A model generated the notes under the pieces. The model did not search any database. It was given only the letters and a program-made list of their open reading frames with translations, and was not told the origin of the DNA. Of a stretch of DNA of 12,478 nucleotides, positions 1 to 6,778 are shown in pieces. This DNA is from DAOVRL01 sp023128595. Lineage in GTDB: Bacteria > Planctomycetota > Phycisphaerae > Sedimentisphaerales > Anaerobacaceae. Each line of letters begins with the position of its first letter. The stretch's first letter is position 1. The stretch covers positions 1-12,478 of the forward strand of contig DAOVRL010000131.1 in NCBI GenBank assembly GCA_030628155.1, written 5' to 3'. The translations under genes and the position numbers were made by a program.

Positions 1-2380
1 AGGCCGTAACCAGAATTTTTCGACTTTGGTTTATTGGCCTTTTGTCCAGCGGTGTTATCATCACTGCAGCAAAGTCCGGCTTAGTAACTGAAAACTGCCC
101 GATGATAGGTTTTCCGAATCTTTCGGTATGGCCGGTATAGACCCAACCGGCCTGACTGCCTGCCGAATACCAACCCTTGCCGTTTTCTACGGACCAATGG
201 AGCTTCCATGTTTGGCTAAAATCTCTCAATCCACCATAGCCGGTGATAGATGAAACTATCTGTTTCTTGAGTAAATCCTGCCAGGTGATTTTCGCTTGTT
301 CAGCCAGGAGATTAAACATACTACGGTCATACTTGAGGTGTAGCTTCGCAAGGTCAGTAACGATATCCATAGATTGAGTTAATGAAACACCGGAAGATTT
401 ATTTAGTTGGACAATAGCGGTATTGTGCGGAGCAATCCCAGATACAGCATCGCGGAAAATGGCGGTTCCTGCGCGCATGAAGGCCCATTTGGCGGGGTTG
501 GTGTCGATGTCGAAGTAGCTGTTCATCTGCTGTCGATTCCAATCGTCCGAGCTGTGCGAGTACGTGTAGAGCCATACGCCGTCCCAGTCCTGGGCCGCGG
601 CAAAGGAGGCAATCATCGGGACGCACTCGGCCTGGGAATCGAGAGGAGCGGGATGGTTGTATTCGCTTACTGTGTACGGTTTGCCTCGCAGGCGTTGGGC
701 GGCAAGGCGAAAGAGTGCGGCCTGCTCCGGATAATCGGTCATAGGCTTCTGGTCGATCAGCCAGTCGCCGGAGTCCCAGGGCCTGTTGGGAAATCGCGGG
801 TGCTGCCAGTAGGCGTGGGCGTCGATGAAGTCCATATCGCTTTGGGCGTAGAGTCCGAGCGGGCCGAAGACAATCGTCCCGGTCACGAGGGCCTCGGAAC
901 CCAGGTCTTTTTGAACGAAGTTTCGCATATCATCGAAGTAGGCCTTTTCGGTCTCCGCGAGGAATTTCATCCGGTCGAGCATGCGGTTGGGACTTTCGGT
1001 CTCGGCAAAGAGGGTGACATTGCCCTGCTCGATGGATTCGCCCTCCTGCAGGCCGACTCTGCCGCCCGGTCTAAACTCCACATTGGCGAGCCAGATGGGA
1101 ATGTCACTGCCTCCGAAGGCAAAGCTCACGCGGGCGTTGTCGTCGTCGGCCTTGGCGACGAAGCCGCAGCGAAAGATGGTGCGTTTTTTGGCAAGCTCGA
1201 CGCGCTGTGAGAGGCCGAGATTGCCCCAGGGACTGCGGGCCTGCCCGACGGTGCATGTAATGGTTCGGGGTTTGTCGGCGGCGGATTCGAGAGTGACGGT
1301 GTAGTATTGGCCCTTTTTGACGGCAATGCTGCCCTGGTTCAACTGCAGATGCCATTCGGTATCGTCGGCTTCGGCAATTTCGATCTTAAGCGCCCTTCTC
1401 GACTCGAGCCGCTGGCGTGACACCCATGCCCTGCAGCCTTGTTGCTGCTCGACGCTCCAGTGCAGGGGGACGGCGCCGCCGACCTCGCGCATTTGGAAGT
1501 TACCGTTCTTCAGAAGGTTTGCGCCGGGGGGCTGGACACCTTCGGCCCAGGTGCTGCGCAGCTTTTCGTCCGAGCGGTACTGTTTCTTTAGCCACGCATT
1601 GAACTTTCGCTGCAATATCTTCGCATAATAGTCCGGCAGCGTCCGGAGGGTCACCTCGCCGGCCCACATAAAGAAGCTGTTCTCGTTGGTGATCTCGATT
1701 AGGGCGACGGCAGGGTCGTCGGCGTAGCGGACCTTGCGATACTTATTGACGTGGGTCAGCAGGTCGCGGGCATATTTCTTCTGGGCGTCAATCAGGGCGG
1801 GGGTGAAGATATTTGAGATTTTGTCGTACTTGCGGTTGGGCTCGGGCAGGCCCAGGAACCGGCTGTGCACTCTGCCAACGTGGAGGTTTATATTGACGCA
1901 GATTCCGCGCCGGGCGAGCTGGTCGATAAAGAAGTCCAGTCTGTCAAGGGCCTCCGGCTCAAGTGTCTTGCCGTCCTCGGAGTTCCAGATACCGCGAGGC
2001 CAGCGAGCGCTGTCCATGTGGTGACATCGGACGGCATTGACGCCGGCTGCCGCCAGGCGGGCCGCTATGTGCGGGGCGTCCTCGTGCGTGGGCATATTTG
2101 CCCCGAAGGACAGATTAACGCCCCAGAGGCGGACGCGGTTGTCGCCGCGGGAGAAATAACTGCCGTGCACAACCAGCCGGTCCGAGCTCGTACTAATCGG
2201 CTCGGCAGAAGTAGCCGTGATCGGGGAATCGACGTTCGGCCTGGCTGGAATGACGAAAGGAACGAACTTGTCCGCGAGCGCAGAGTTGGAGAAAAATAAG
2301 GCCGCCAGGATTAAAATGCCAAAGGCATAAGAGGCGGGGAGCGAAGGTGACGAATTCAATATCTGTTTTTTACTTTTCAT
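1..2380 (-). CDS. Secreted GH5-like glycoside hydrolase with internal carbohydrate-binding module, 3' end outside window
   Basis: The minus strand is open from an ATG at 2380 to the left edge, giving at least 793 residues without a stop, so the C-terminus is missing. Residues 1-36 look like a signal peptide: basic start, hydrophobic AFGILILAALFF, cleavage after ALA. The rest resembles a clan-A (GH5-type) TIM barrel. VRCHHMD lies near 117-123, ITNEN places a likely acid/base Glu at 233, DAHAYW fits a beta-6 strand, and VSEYNHP places a likely nucleophile Glu at 573. About 150 residues (roughly 287-438, opening NLLKNGNFQ and ending ANVEFRPGG) look like a CBM4/9-type jelly roll inserted between the two glutamates. 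The role is probably hydrolysis of a beta-linked polysaccharide outside the cytoplasm; family and substrate cannot be fixed by eye. It lies 73 bp downstream of the pectate lyase on the same strand. No good Shine-Dalgarno is seen: the nearest AGGAG is 18 bases from ATG. Confidence is high for a secreted hydrolase, moderate for the clan. Confidence 0.8.
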   Translation of the reverse strand, partial: MKSKKQILNSSPSLPASYAFGILILAALFFSNSALADKFVPFVIPARPNVDSPITATSAEPISTSSDRLVVHGSYFSRGDNRVRLWGVNLSFGANMPTHEDAPHIAARLAAAGVNAVRCHHMDSARWPRGIWNSEDGKTLEPEALDRLDFFIDQLARRGICVNINLHVGRVHSRFLGLPEPNRKYDKISNIFTPALIDAQKKYARDLLTHVNKYRKVRYADDPAVALIEITNENSFFMWAGEVTLRTLPDYYAKILQRKFNAWLKKQYRSDEKLRSTWAEGVQPPGANLLKNGNFQMREVGGAVPLHWSVEQQQGCRAWVSRQRLESRRALKIEIAEADDTEWHLQLNQGSIAVKKGQYYTVTLESAADKPRTITCTVGQARSPWGNLGLSQRVELAKKRTIFRCGFVAKADDDNARVSFAFGGSDIPIWLANVEFRPGGRVGLQEGESIEQGNVTLFAETESPNRMLDRMKFLAETEKAYFDDMRNFVQKDLGSEALVTGTIVFGPLGLYAQSDMDFIDAHAYWQHPRFPNRPWDSGDWLIDQKPMTDYPEQAALFRLAAQRLRGKPYTVSEYNHPAPLDSQAECVPMIASFAAAQDWDGVWLYTYSHSSDDWNRQQMNSYFDIDTNPAKWAFMRAGTAIFRDAVSGIAPHNTAIVQLNKSSGVSLTQSMDIVTDLAKLHLKYDRSMFNLLAEQAKITWQDLLKKQIVSSITGYGGLRDFSQTWKLHWSVENGKGWYSAGSQAGWVYTGHTERFGKPIIGQFSVTKPDFAAVMITPLDKRPINQSRKILVTA

Positions 2381-2453
2381 TTTTGAAGCCACGCCAATCT
2401 CCTGACAACGTATCACGTTCTGTGATTTACCTTTTGGGTTTTCCAGTGGTTTT

Positions 2454-3899
2454 TCACTCGACTGCAAAGGTAATAACTTCGAGGCGCGCCAGCGAGTTGA
2501 GATATTCCTCGATGTTTGTGTAGCCGTCACTATCGCGGTCTTTTGGGCCGTCGGTTTTGTTATTTGGGTTGAGGCCTCGCTGCTTTTCCCAGTCATCGGG
2601 CATGCCGTCGTGGTCGGTATCGAGGGGCGGCTCTGCGGATTTTAGCAAAGGCCAGCCGCCGACCTGGTCTTCGTCATCTATGATTTTTCCGGTTCCCTTG
2701 ATCAGATCGTTGAGAATACGGGTATCCACGACATCTCGTTTTGGAAGTGCGGCGCCGGCCCGGGCCAGGACCCGCATATAGGCCTCTGCCGGATGGTGCG
2801 TTGTCACCGGCGGGACCGCAATCGCCTCGCTTTGCTTGTACGCTCGCAACTGTTTATCCGAGAAATCCCGAAATGTTACGAGCGACCAGGGGTCCTTCGG
2901 GCAGTCGCCGTTCATAGAATTGTTGGTGAAATAAGCTTTTGCCGAGCGTGTGCTCTCGGAAAATGCGAGGTCGCCGGTAGAGTTTAGGCCGCGTTTGTAG
3001 TAGTTTCCGACGAAATTCATTCTGGTGATGCTGTCGGTTCCGTTTGAGCCGTCGGCGTTGTATCCGGCTGTAGAGCCGCCCCAGTTGTAAACCACGTTGT
3101 TTCTAAAATCGAAGATAAAGCCGTCGGGGTCCTCACTGCGCGGGTTGTAATTACCGGGACGGGGCAGGCGGCCGCGATGATGGGCGTAAAGATTATGGTG
3201 GAAGGTGTATCCGTTGCCCCATCCCCCGCGGATCAGCGAGCCGTAGCCGTGGGAACCTTTGTGATGAGACGAGTTGTTGAGACTCTCGGAAATGATGCAC
3301 CACTGGACGGTGACATTGCCGAGCTGCCCGCTGGTGGAGGCCGAAAGCGTCTCATCCACCGACCAGCTCGCCGAACAATGATCCACAATGATGTCCCGGC
3401 CTGCGGATATCGAGATGGCGTCGCCCTCGAATTTTGCATTGTCGCCCGGCCTGCACCGAATAAAGCGAACGATCACGTGGTCGGCTGAGATGGCCAGGGC
3501 ATTGTCCTTTAGACATATCCCGCCGCCCGGCGCGGTCTGGCCGGCAATGGTGATATAGGGATTCCTGATGGACAGACCCGATTTGAGCTCGATATTGCCG
3601 GAGACGCGAAAGACGACGATTCGAGGACCTGCGGCATTGACGGCGGCGCGGAGGCTGCCGGGCCCACTATCATTGAGGTTGGTTACTTCATAGACGCGGC
3701 CGCCGCGTCCGCCTTGCGCGTAAGCGCCGAAACCCTCAGCACCAATAAAAGCGGGAATCCTCGCCGCGGGGGTCTCTGCGAGGGCCGGGACGGAAAGTAT
3801 CATTACAAGGGCAAAGGCAGGCGCTCGAGCGAAGACAACACTGGCTGAGAAGGACAATAGTAAAGGACTGACGAGATGAGAAGCGTTACGTTTTTTCAT
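2454..3899 (-). CDS. Secreted pectate lyase (PL1-like beta-helix) with C-terminal calcium-binding repeats
   Basis: This 481-residue protein probably cleaves polygalacturonate by calcium-dependent beta-elimination outside the cytoplasm. The N-terminus is a long hydrophobic export signal with likely cleavage after ALA at 41. A parallel beta-helix domain follows (about 48-330), opening EGFGAYAQGGRGG and VTNLNDSGPGSLRAAV as in planctomycete and Bacteroidota lyases. VDHCSASWSVDE at 172-183 supplies likely calcium-binding acids, and HHRGRLPRPG at 240-249 holds the probable catalytic and substrate arginines. The C-terminal tail has two DxDxDG loops (D427/D429/D431 and D454/D456/D458) resembling thrombospondin-3 or EF-hand-like calcium sites. 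The ATG at 3899 is chosen because it gives the full signal peptide; no strong Shine-Dalgarno precedes it. It lies 42 bp after asnA and 73 bp before the glycoside hydrolase, with no terminator visible on either side, so it may be co-transcribed with both. The family assignment is firm; the exact PL subfamily is inferred. Confidence 0.88.
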   Translation of the reverse strand: MKKRNASHLVSPLLLSFSASVVFARAPAFALVMILSVPALAETPAARIPAFIGAEGFGAYAQGGRGGRVYEVTNLNDSGPGSLRAAVNAAGPRIVVFRVSGNIELKSGLSIRNPYITIAGQTAPGGGICLKDNALAISADHVIVRFIRCRPGDNAKFEGDAISISAGRDIIVDHCSASWSVDETLSASTSGQLGNVTVQWCIISESLNNSSHHKGSHGYGSLIRGGWGNGYTFHHNLYAHHRGRLPRPGNYNPRSEDPDGFIFDFRNNVVYNWGGSTAGYNADGSNGTDSITRMNFVGNYYKRGLNSTGDLAFSESTRSAKAYFTNNSMNGDCPKDPWSLVTFRDFSDKQLRAYKQSEAIAVPPVTTHHPAEAYMRVLARAGAALPKRDVVDTRILNDLIKGTGKIIDDEDQVGGWPLLKSAEPPLDTDHDGMPDDWEKQRGLNPNNKTDGPKDRDSDGYTNIEEYLNSLARLEVITFAVE

Positions 3900-3941
3900 A
3901 GTACAACCACTTTAGAAAATTCCGACAATCTGTCCGTGCCC

Positions 3942-5072
3942 TTATTCTATTACGTGGATATTCTTCTTCTTGCACATATCCTTTAGTATTTTCGGCCAGA
4001 CGGTGGCGCTTACCTCGCCGATATGGGCCTTTTTGAGCAGCAGCATGAACATTCGGGACTGGCCGATGCCGCCGCCGATGCTCAGGGGGATCTCGTCGTT
4101 CAAGATGGCCCGGTGGTAGGGGAGCTTTAGGAAATCGAGCTGGCCGGAGATCTCAAGCTGCTGTTTGAGGGTCTCGGCGTTAACGCGGATGCCCATAGAC
4201 GTTAGCTCGTGTCGGCGCTTTGTGATCGGATTCCAGACAAGGATATCGCCGTTAAGCCCGTGCATTGGCCTGCCGTCCTCGGAGGTTGATTCGGCGGCCC
4301 AGTCATCATAGTCGGCAGCCCTCATTTCGTGTGGGTAGCCGTCCTTTAATACCCAGCCGATGCCGTAGATAAAGATGGCGGGGTATTCCTGCACTATGGC
4401 TGTCTCTCGCTGCTTGCGCGGCAGGTCGGAGTACCTCTCCAGTATCTCTTCAGCGTGGATGAATGTGAGCTCATCGGGCAGGTCGGGGTATTTGTCGGTC
4501 TTTAACTGTGGGAAGAGTTCCTGGACGTGGATCTCGGCGCCCTTGAGGACCTTCCATATCTTCTGGACGACCTGCTTTAGGAATTTGAGGTTTCGCTGCT
4601 CGGCGGTTATTGCCAGCTCCCAGTCCCACTGGTCCACGTAGGCGCTGTGGTCGTGGTCGAGGAAGTAGTCCTTGCGGACTGCCCGCATGTCGGTGAGCAG
4701 GCCCTCGCCGATCTCCATTCCAAACTGCTTTAGGGCGATGCGTTTCCACTTGGTGGCGGCCTGGACGACCTGGGCATCGATGGGATTCTTGTCATAGTCG
4801 TTTGAAATGTGGAACTGGATTGGGGTCCGTGAGCCATCCCGGTCGAGCAGGTCGTTGATGCCGCTTTCGACATCTACAATAAGAGGGACCGTCACGCGGA
4901 TTAGATTGAGCTCTTTACAGAGGTTCTCCTCGATATAATCCTTGACCGCATAGGTGGCATTCTGGGTTTCCTTCGGTGACAGCAGCGAACTGTAATCCCG
5001 CGGGAGGATTTTCTCCAGTTCGGCATAGTCGCCAATTCCCGGGCCGGCAAGGTCTGCTTTCTTGTCTGCCAT
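3942..5072 (-). CDS. asnA: Aspartate-ammonia ligase (AsnA-type asparagine synthetase)
   Basis: AsnA makes asparagine in the cytoplasm from aspartate, ATP and free ammonia through an aspartyl-adenylate, on a class II aminoacyl-tRNA synthetase-like fold. The 376-residue product matches E. coli AsnA motif for motif: a VVQAATKWKR stretch (102-111), EGLLTDMRAVR (123-133), YVDQWDWE (145-152), RAADYDDW (251-258), LNGDILVWNP (273-282), SMGIRV (292-297) and IGGGIGQSR (332-340). It is about 45 residues longer than the E. coli enzyme, partly through an N-terminal extension of roughly 27 residues. The ATG at 5072 has AGGAG at 5081-5085, eight bases upstream. It follows guaAB after 56 bp and is probably on the same transcript from the promoter at 6126-6154. 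Both encoded enzymes activate a substrate with ATP to form an adenylate that accepts ammonia, which hints at a shared nitrogen-assimilation role. Confidence 0.95.
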   Translation of the reverse strand: MADKKADLAGPGIGDYAELEKILPRDYSSLLSPKETQNATYAVKDYIEENLCKELNLIRVTVPLIVDVESGINDLLDRDGSRTPIQFHISNDYDKNPIDAQVVQAATKWKRIALKQFGMEIGEGLLTDMRAVRKDYFLDHDHSAYVDQWDWELAITAEQRNLKFLKQVVQKIWKVLKGAEIHVQELFPQLKTDKYPDLPDELTFIHAEEILERYSDLPRKQRETAIVQEYPAIFIYGIGWVLKDGYPHEMRAADYDDWAAESTSEDGRPMHGLNGDILVWNPITKRRHELTSMGIRVNAETLKQQLEISGQLDFLKLPYHRAILNDEIPLSIGGGIGQSRMFMLLLKKAHIGEVSATVWPKILKDMCKKKNIHVIE

Positions 5073-5080
5073 TACGTACT

Positions 5081-5085
5081 CTCCT
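5081..5085 (-). promoter_or_regulatory. Ribosome binding site of asnA
   Basis: AGGAG on the minus strand lies eight bases upstream of the ATG at 5072 and supports that start. Confidence 0.7.
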
Positions 5086-5128
5086 AAATACTCATTATTG
5101 ATTATTTAGCTCCATCTTGTCGCTGCTC

Positions 5129-6064
5129 TTAGATGTACTCTATGGTAGCCGGCGGCTTGGGAGTCAGGTCATACAAGCAGCGGTTGACGTCTTCGATTTC
5201 ACCAACGATGCGATCGCATAAGCGGTGGAGCTTTTCCCAGGTCAGTTCGGTGGCGGTTGCAGTTCGGGCGTCGGTGCTCTCGATACAGCGGACGACGATT
5301 ATCTGGCCGAACTCGCGCTTATTGTCCCTGATCCCTGTTGCTCTGTCATTGAGCAGGACAGCCATATACTGGAATGCGCCGCTGTCGCCAAGCTCTTCTT
5401 CGACAATTGCCGTGGCGGCGCGGACGGTGGCCAGTCGCTCGCGCGTTACTTCGCCGACGACTCGTGTCGCCAGGCCCGGTCCTGGGAATGGAATACGCTC
5501 GGCGATGTCGGCCGGCAGGCCCAGGAATCTACAGACCTCGCGGACCCCATCCTTCCTGAGCGTTTTCAGCGGCTCGACGACGGCGTAGCCGTAAGCTTCC
5601 TGCGTGTCGATACCAACCTGGGCGAGGATATTGTGCTGACGTTTGATGCCGGCGACGGTCTCTTCGATGTCCGTAAGGATGGTGCCGTGGAACAGGAACT
5701 TTGCTTCGGATTCTTTGACGAGTCGGCCGAAGACCTTCGAGTAGAATGTATCGGTGACGGCCTGTCGCTTCTCTTCGGGGTCGGTCAGACCGGACAAGGC
5801 ACTGAGAAATTCCTCTTGGGCGTCCACTAACTCGACGGGGATATCCATTCGTGCGAAGGTCTCGACAACGCGTAGCGGCTCGCCTTCGCGCATAAGGGCG
5901 CTGTCAATAAAAACAGTTTTGAGCCCGTCGCCCAGCGCGCGGTGGCCGAGGACCGTGACGAGCGAGCTATCAACGCCACCGCTAAGCGCGTTAATGGCCT
6001 TCGCATCACCTACGGTCTGCTTGATTTGGGCAATTTGTTCTTCGACGAACCTCTTGCAATCCAT
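5129..6064 (-). CDS. guaAB: GMP synthase ATP-pyrophosphatase subunit (subunit B), divergent lid
   Basis: This 311-residue protein matches the synthetase half of GMP synthase, which adenylates XMP so that ammonia can convert it to GMP. The glutamine amidotransferase domain of ordinary bacterial GuaA (about 510 residues) is absent, as in archaeal two-subunit enzymes, and no glutaminase gene is in the window. Visible motifs are the PP-loop SGGVDSS (28-34), HGT (126-128, usually QGT), PFPGPGL (192-198), and the C-terminal XMP-binding and dimerisation tail ending KPPATIEYI (303-311). The lid motif, normally IKSHHN, reads IKRQHN (140-145), and a following GIDTQEAYGYAVVEPL stretch differs from the usual GGLP segment. 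DAMTA is DARTA. The ATG at 6064 has a strong AAGGAGG site at 6070-6076. It is the first gene after a predicted promoter and lies 56 bp before asnA. The family is certain; normal GMP synthase activity is not, because the lid is divergent. It may pair with a glutaminase encoded elsewhere or use free ammonia. Confidence 0.87.
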   Translation of the reverse strand: MDCKRFVEEQIAQIKQTVGDAKAINALSGGVDSSLVTVLGHRALGDGLKTVFIDSALMREGEPLRVVETFARMDIPVELVDAQEEFLSALSGLTDPEEKRQAVTDTFYSKVFGRLVKESEAKFLFHGTILTDIEETVAGIKRQHNILAQVGIDTQEAYGYAVVEPLKTLRKDGVREVCRFLGLPADIAERIPFPGPGLATRVVGEVTRERLATVRAATAIVEEELGDSGAFQYMAVLLNDRATGIRDNKREFGQIIVVRCIESTDARTATATELTWEKLHRLCDRIVGEIEDVNRCLYDLTPKPPATIEYI

Positions 6065-6069
6065 TGCAT

Positions 6070-6076
6070 CCTCCTT
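6070..6076 (-). promoter_or_regulatory. Strong ribosome binding site of guaAB
   Basis: AAGGAGG on the minus strand, five bases before the ATG at 6064, fixes the start of the GMP synthase subunit. Confidence 0.8.
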
Positions 6077-6125
6077 GTAAGTTCTTATTGAGTTATATCG
6101 TAATTAGCCTCATTATGCGGCGGGG

Positions 6126-6154
6126 AATGTACCAGCTCCTCCAGGAACTGTCAA
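6126..6154 (-). promoter_or_regulatory. Predicted sigma70-type promoter for guaAB-asnA
   Basis: On the minus strand a perfect -35 box TTGACA (6154-6149) is followed by exactly 17 bases and then TACATT (6131-6126), which matches four of six -10 positions. Transcription would start near 6119, leaving a leader of about 55 bases that contains the AAGGAGG site. It lies in the only sizeable gap of the window, so it probably makes guaAB, asnA and perhaps the two carbohydrate-active genes independent of the secretion operon. The 17-base spacer is largely covered by an inverted repeat, noted separately. Confidence 0.5.
6133..6150. repeat. 18-bp inverted repeat covering the promoter spacer
   Basis: The minus-strand sequence CAGTTCCTGGAGGAGCTG folds back on itself with eight pairs around a central GG, one of them G-T. 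It occupies the spacer between the predicted -35 and -10 boxes. It could be an operator, or a weak hairpin from read-through of the upstream operon. No T-run follows, so it is not a convincing intrinsic terminator. No other terminator is visible in 6065-6232. Confidence 0.3.
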
Positions 6155-6232
6155 GAATTATCACAGATTTGCCGAGATGGAAGCCAGCAATGAGTCCGTG
6201 GGATTGAAATGCCTTATGTTGTAACAGGAGAA

Positions 6233-6778
6233 CTATCCCCGGGCGACTTTGCTCTGGGTTAGTCTTGGGTTGTGTATTTCGACTACTGAATCGAGGAGGT
6301 CTTTGCTTTTTCGACTTTTCTTGATATAGAGGCTTCTAATTCTGGCCAGGACATCCGAAGATTCGACCTTGGAGAGGAAATCGACGAGGCTTGTCAACGT
6401 CAAGCCCTCGATCTCTATTTCAACGATTGTCTGGGAGTAGTCAGAGTCAAGCGGCAGTACGCGCTGTTTCATTGTCGCGATCTTTCCTTTAAGGTCGGAC
6501 TGGCGGATTAACGATTCAAGGAAAGGCAGCAGCTCGAAGGTCTGACGCTGGGAGGCCACTTTTGTGCGCAAATCCCGGAGACTGTCACGGAGAAGGACGT
6601 ATTCTTTGCCGGCGGCACGGAGTTTTCGGAGCTCCTCCTGTTTTTGGGGGATAACGCGTTTGAGCGTTTCTATTCTGTCCTTGGTCGGTTTAACCACAAA
6701 GGCAAAAAACGACCAGGCGACCGCGAAAATCGCCAAAGCGGCTGCGAGCAATTTTTCTCTTCGTGTCAAGCGTATCAT
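6233..6778 (-). CDS. gspM: Type II secretion inner-membrane protein GspM (PilO-like)
   Basis: This 181-residue bitopic protein has a short basic cytoplasmic start and one membrane helix at about 10-29. A charged, probably coiled-coil stretch follows (about 32-80), then a small alpha/beta periplasmic domain (about 82-172) containing the pattern TIVEIEIEGLTLTSLVDFLSKVE, split here as TIVEIEIEG and LTSLVDFLSKVE. That is the GspM/PilO architecture, in which the ferredoxin-like periplasmic domain pairs with GspL on the assembly platform. Sequence is poorly conserved in this family, so the call rests on architecture and position. Its ATG overlaps the gspL stop (ATGA, 6775-6778), so the two are translationally coupled. 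It is the last gene of the operon; no gspN or gspC follows. Confidence 0.82.
   Translation of the reverse strand: MIRLTRREKLLAAALAIFAVAWSFFAFVVKPTKDRIETLKRVIPQKQEELRKLRAAGKEYVLLRDSLRDLRTKVASQRQTFELLPFLESLIRQSDLKGKIATMKQRVLPLDSDYSQTIVEIEIEGLTLTSLVDFLSKVESSDVLARIRSLYIKKSRKSKDLLDSVVEIHNPRLTQSKVARG

Noticed and set aside
407..1210. Long open frame on the plus strand (267 codons)
   Set aside because: It lies antisense to the glycoside hydrolase, whose minus frame carries a signal peptide, catalytic motifs and continuous family-like sequence. The plus frame shows no recognisable domain.
2412..2426. Small dyad ATCAC-N5-GTGAT between the pectate lyase and the glycoside hydrolase
   Set aside because: Five-base arms in AT-rich intergenic sequence are expected by chance. 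No promoter boxes with proper spacing or T-run accompany it.
5225..5830. Plus-strand open frame of 201 codons
   Set aside because: It is the antisense shadow of the GMP synthase subunit, with no motif of its own.
6065..6232. Possible intrinsic terminator after gspM
   Set aside because: No stem followed by a U-run was found on the minus strand. The only stem overlaps the predicted promoter spacer and is listed as a possible operator.
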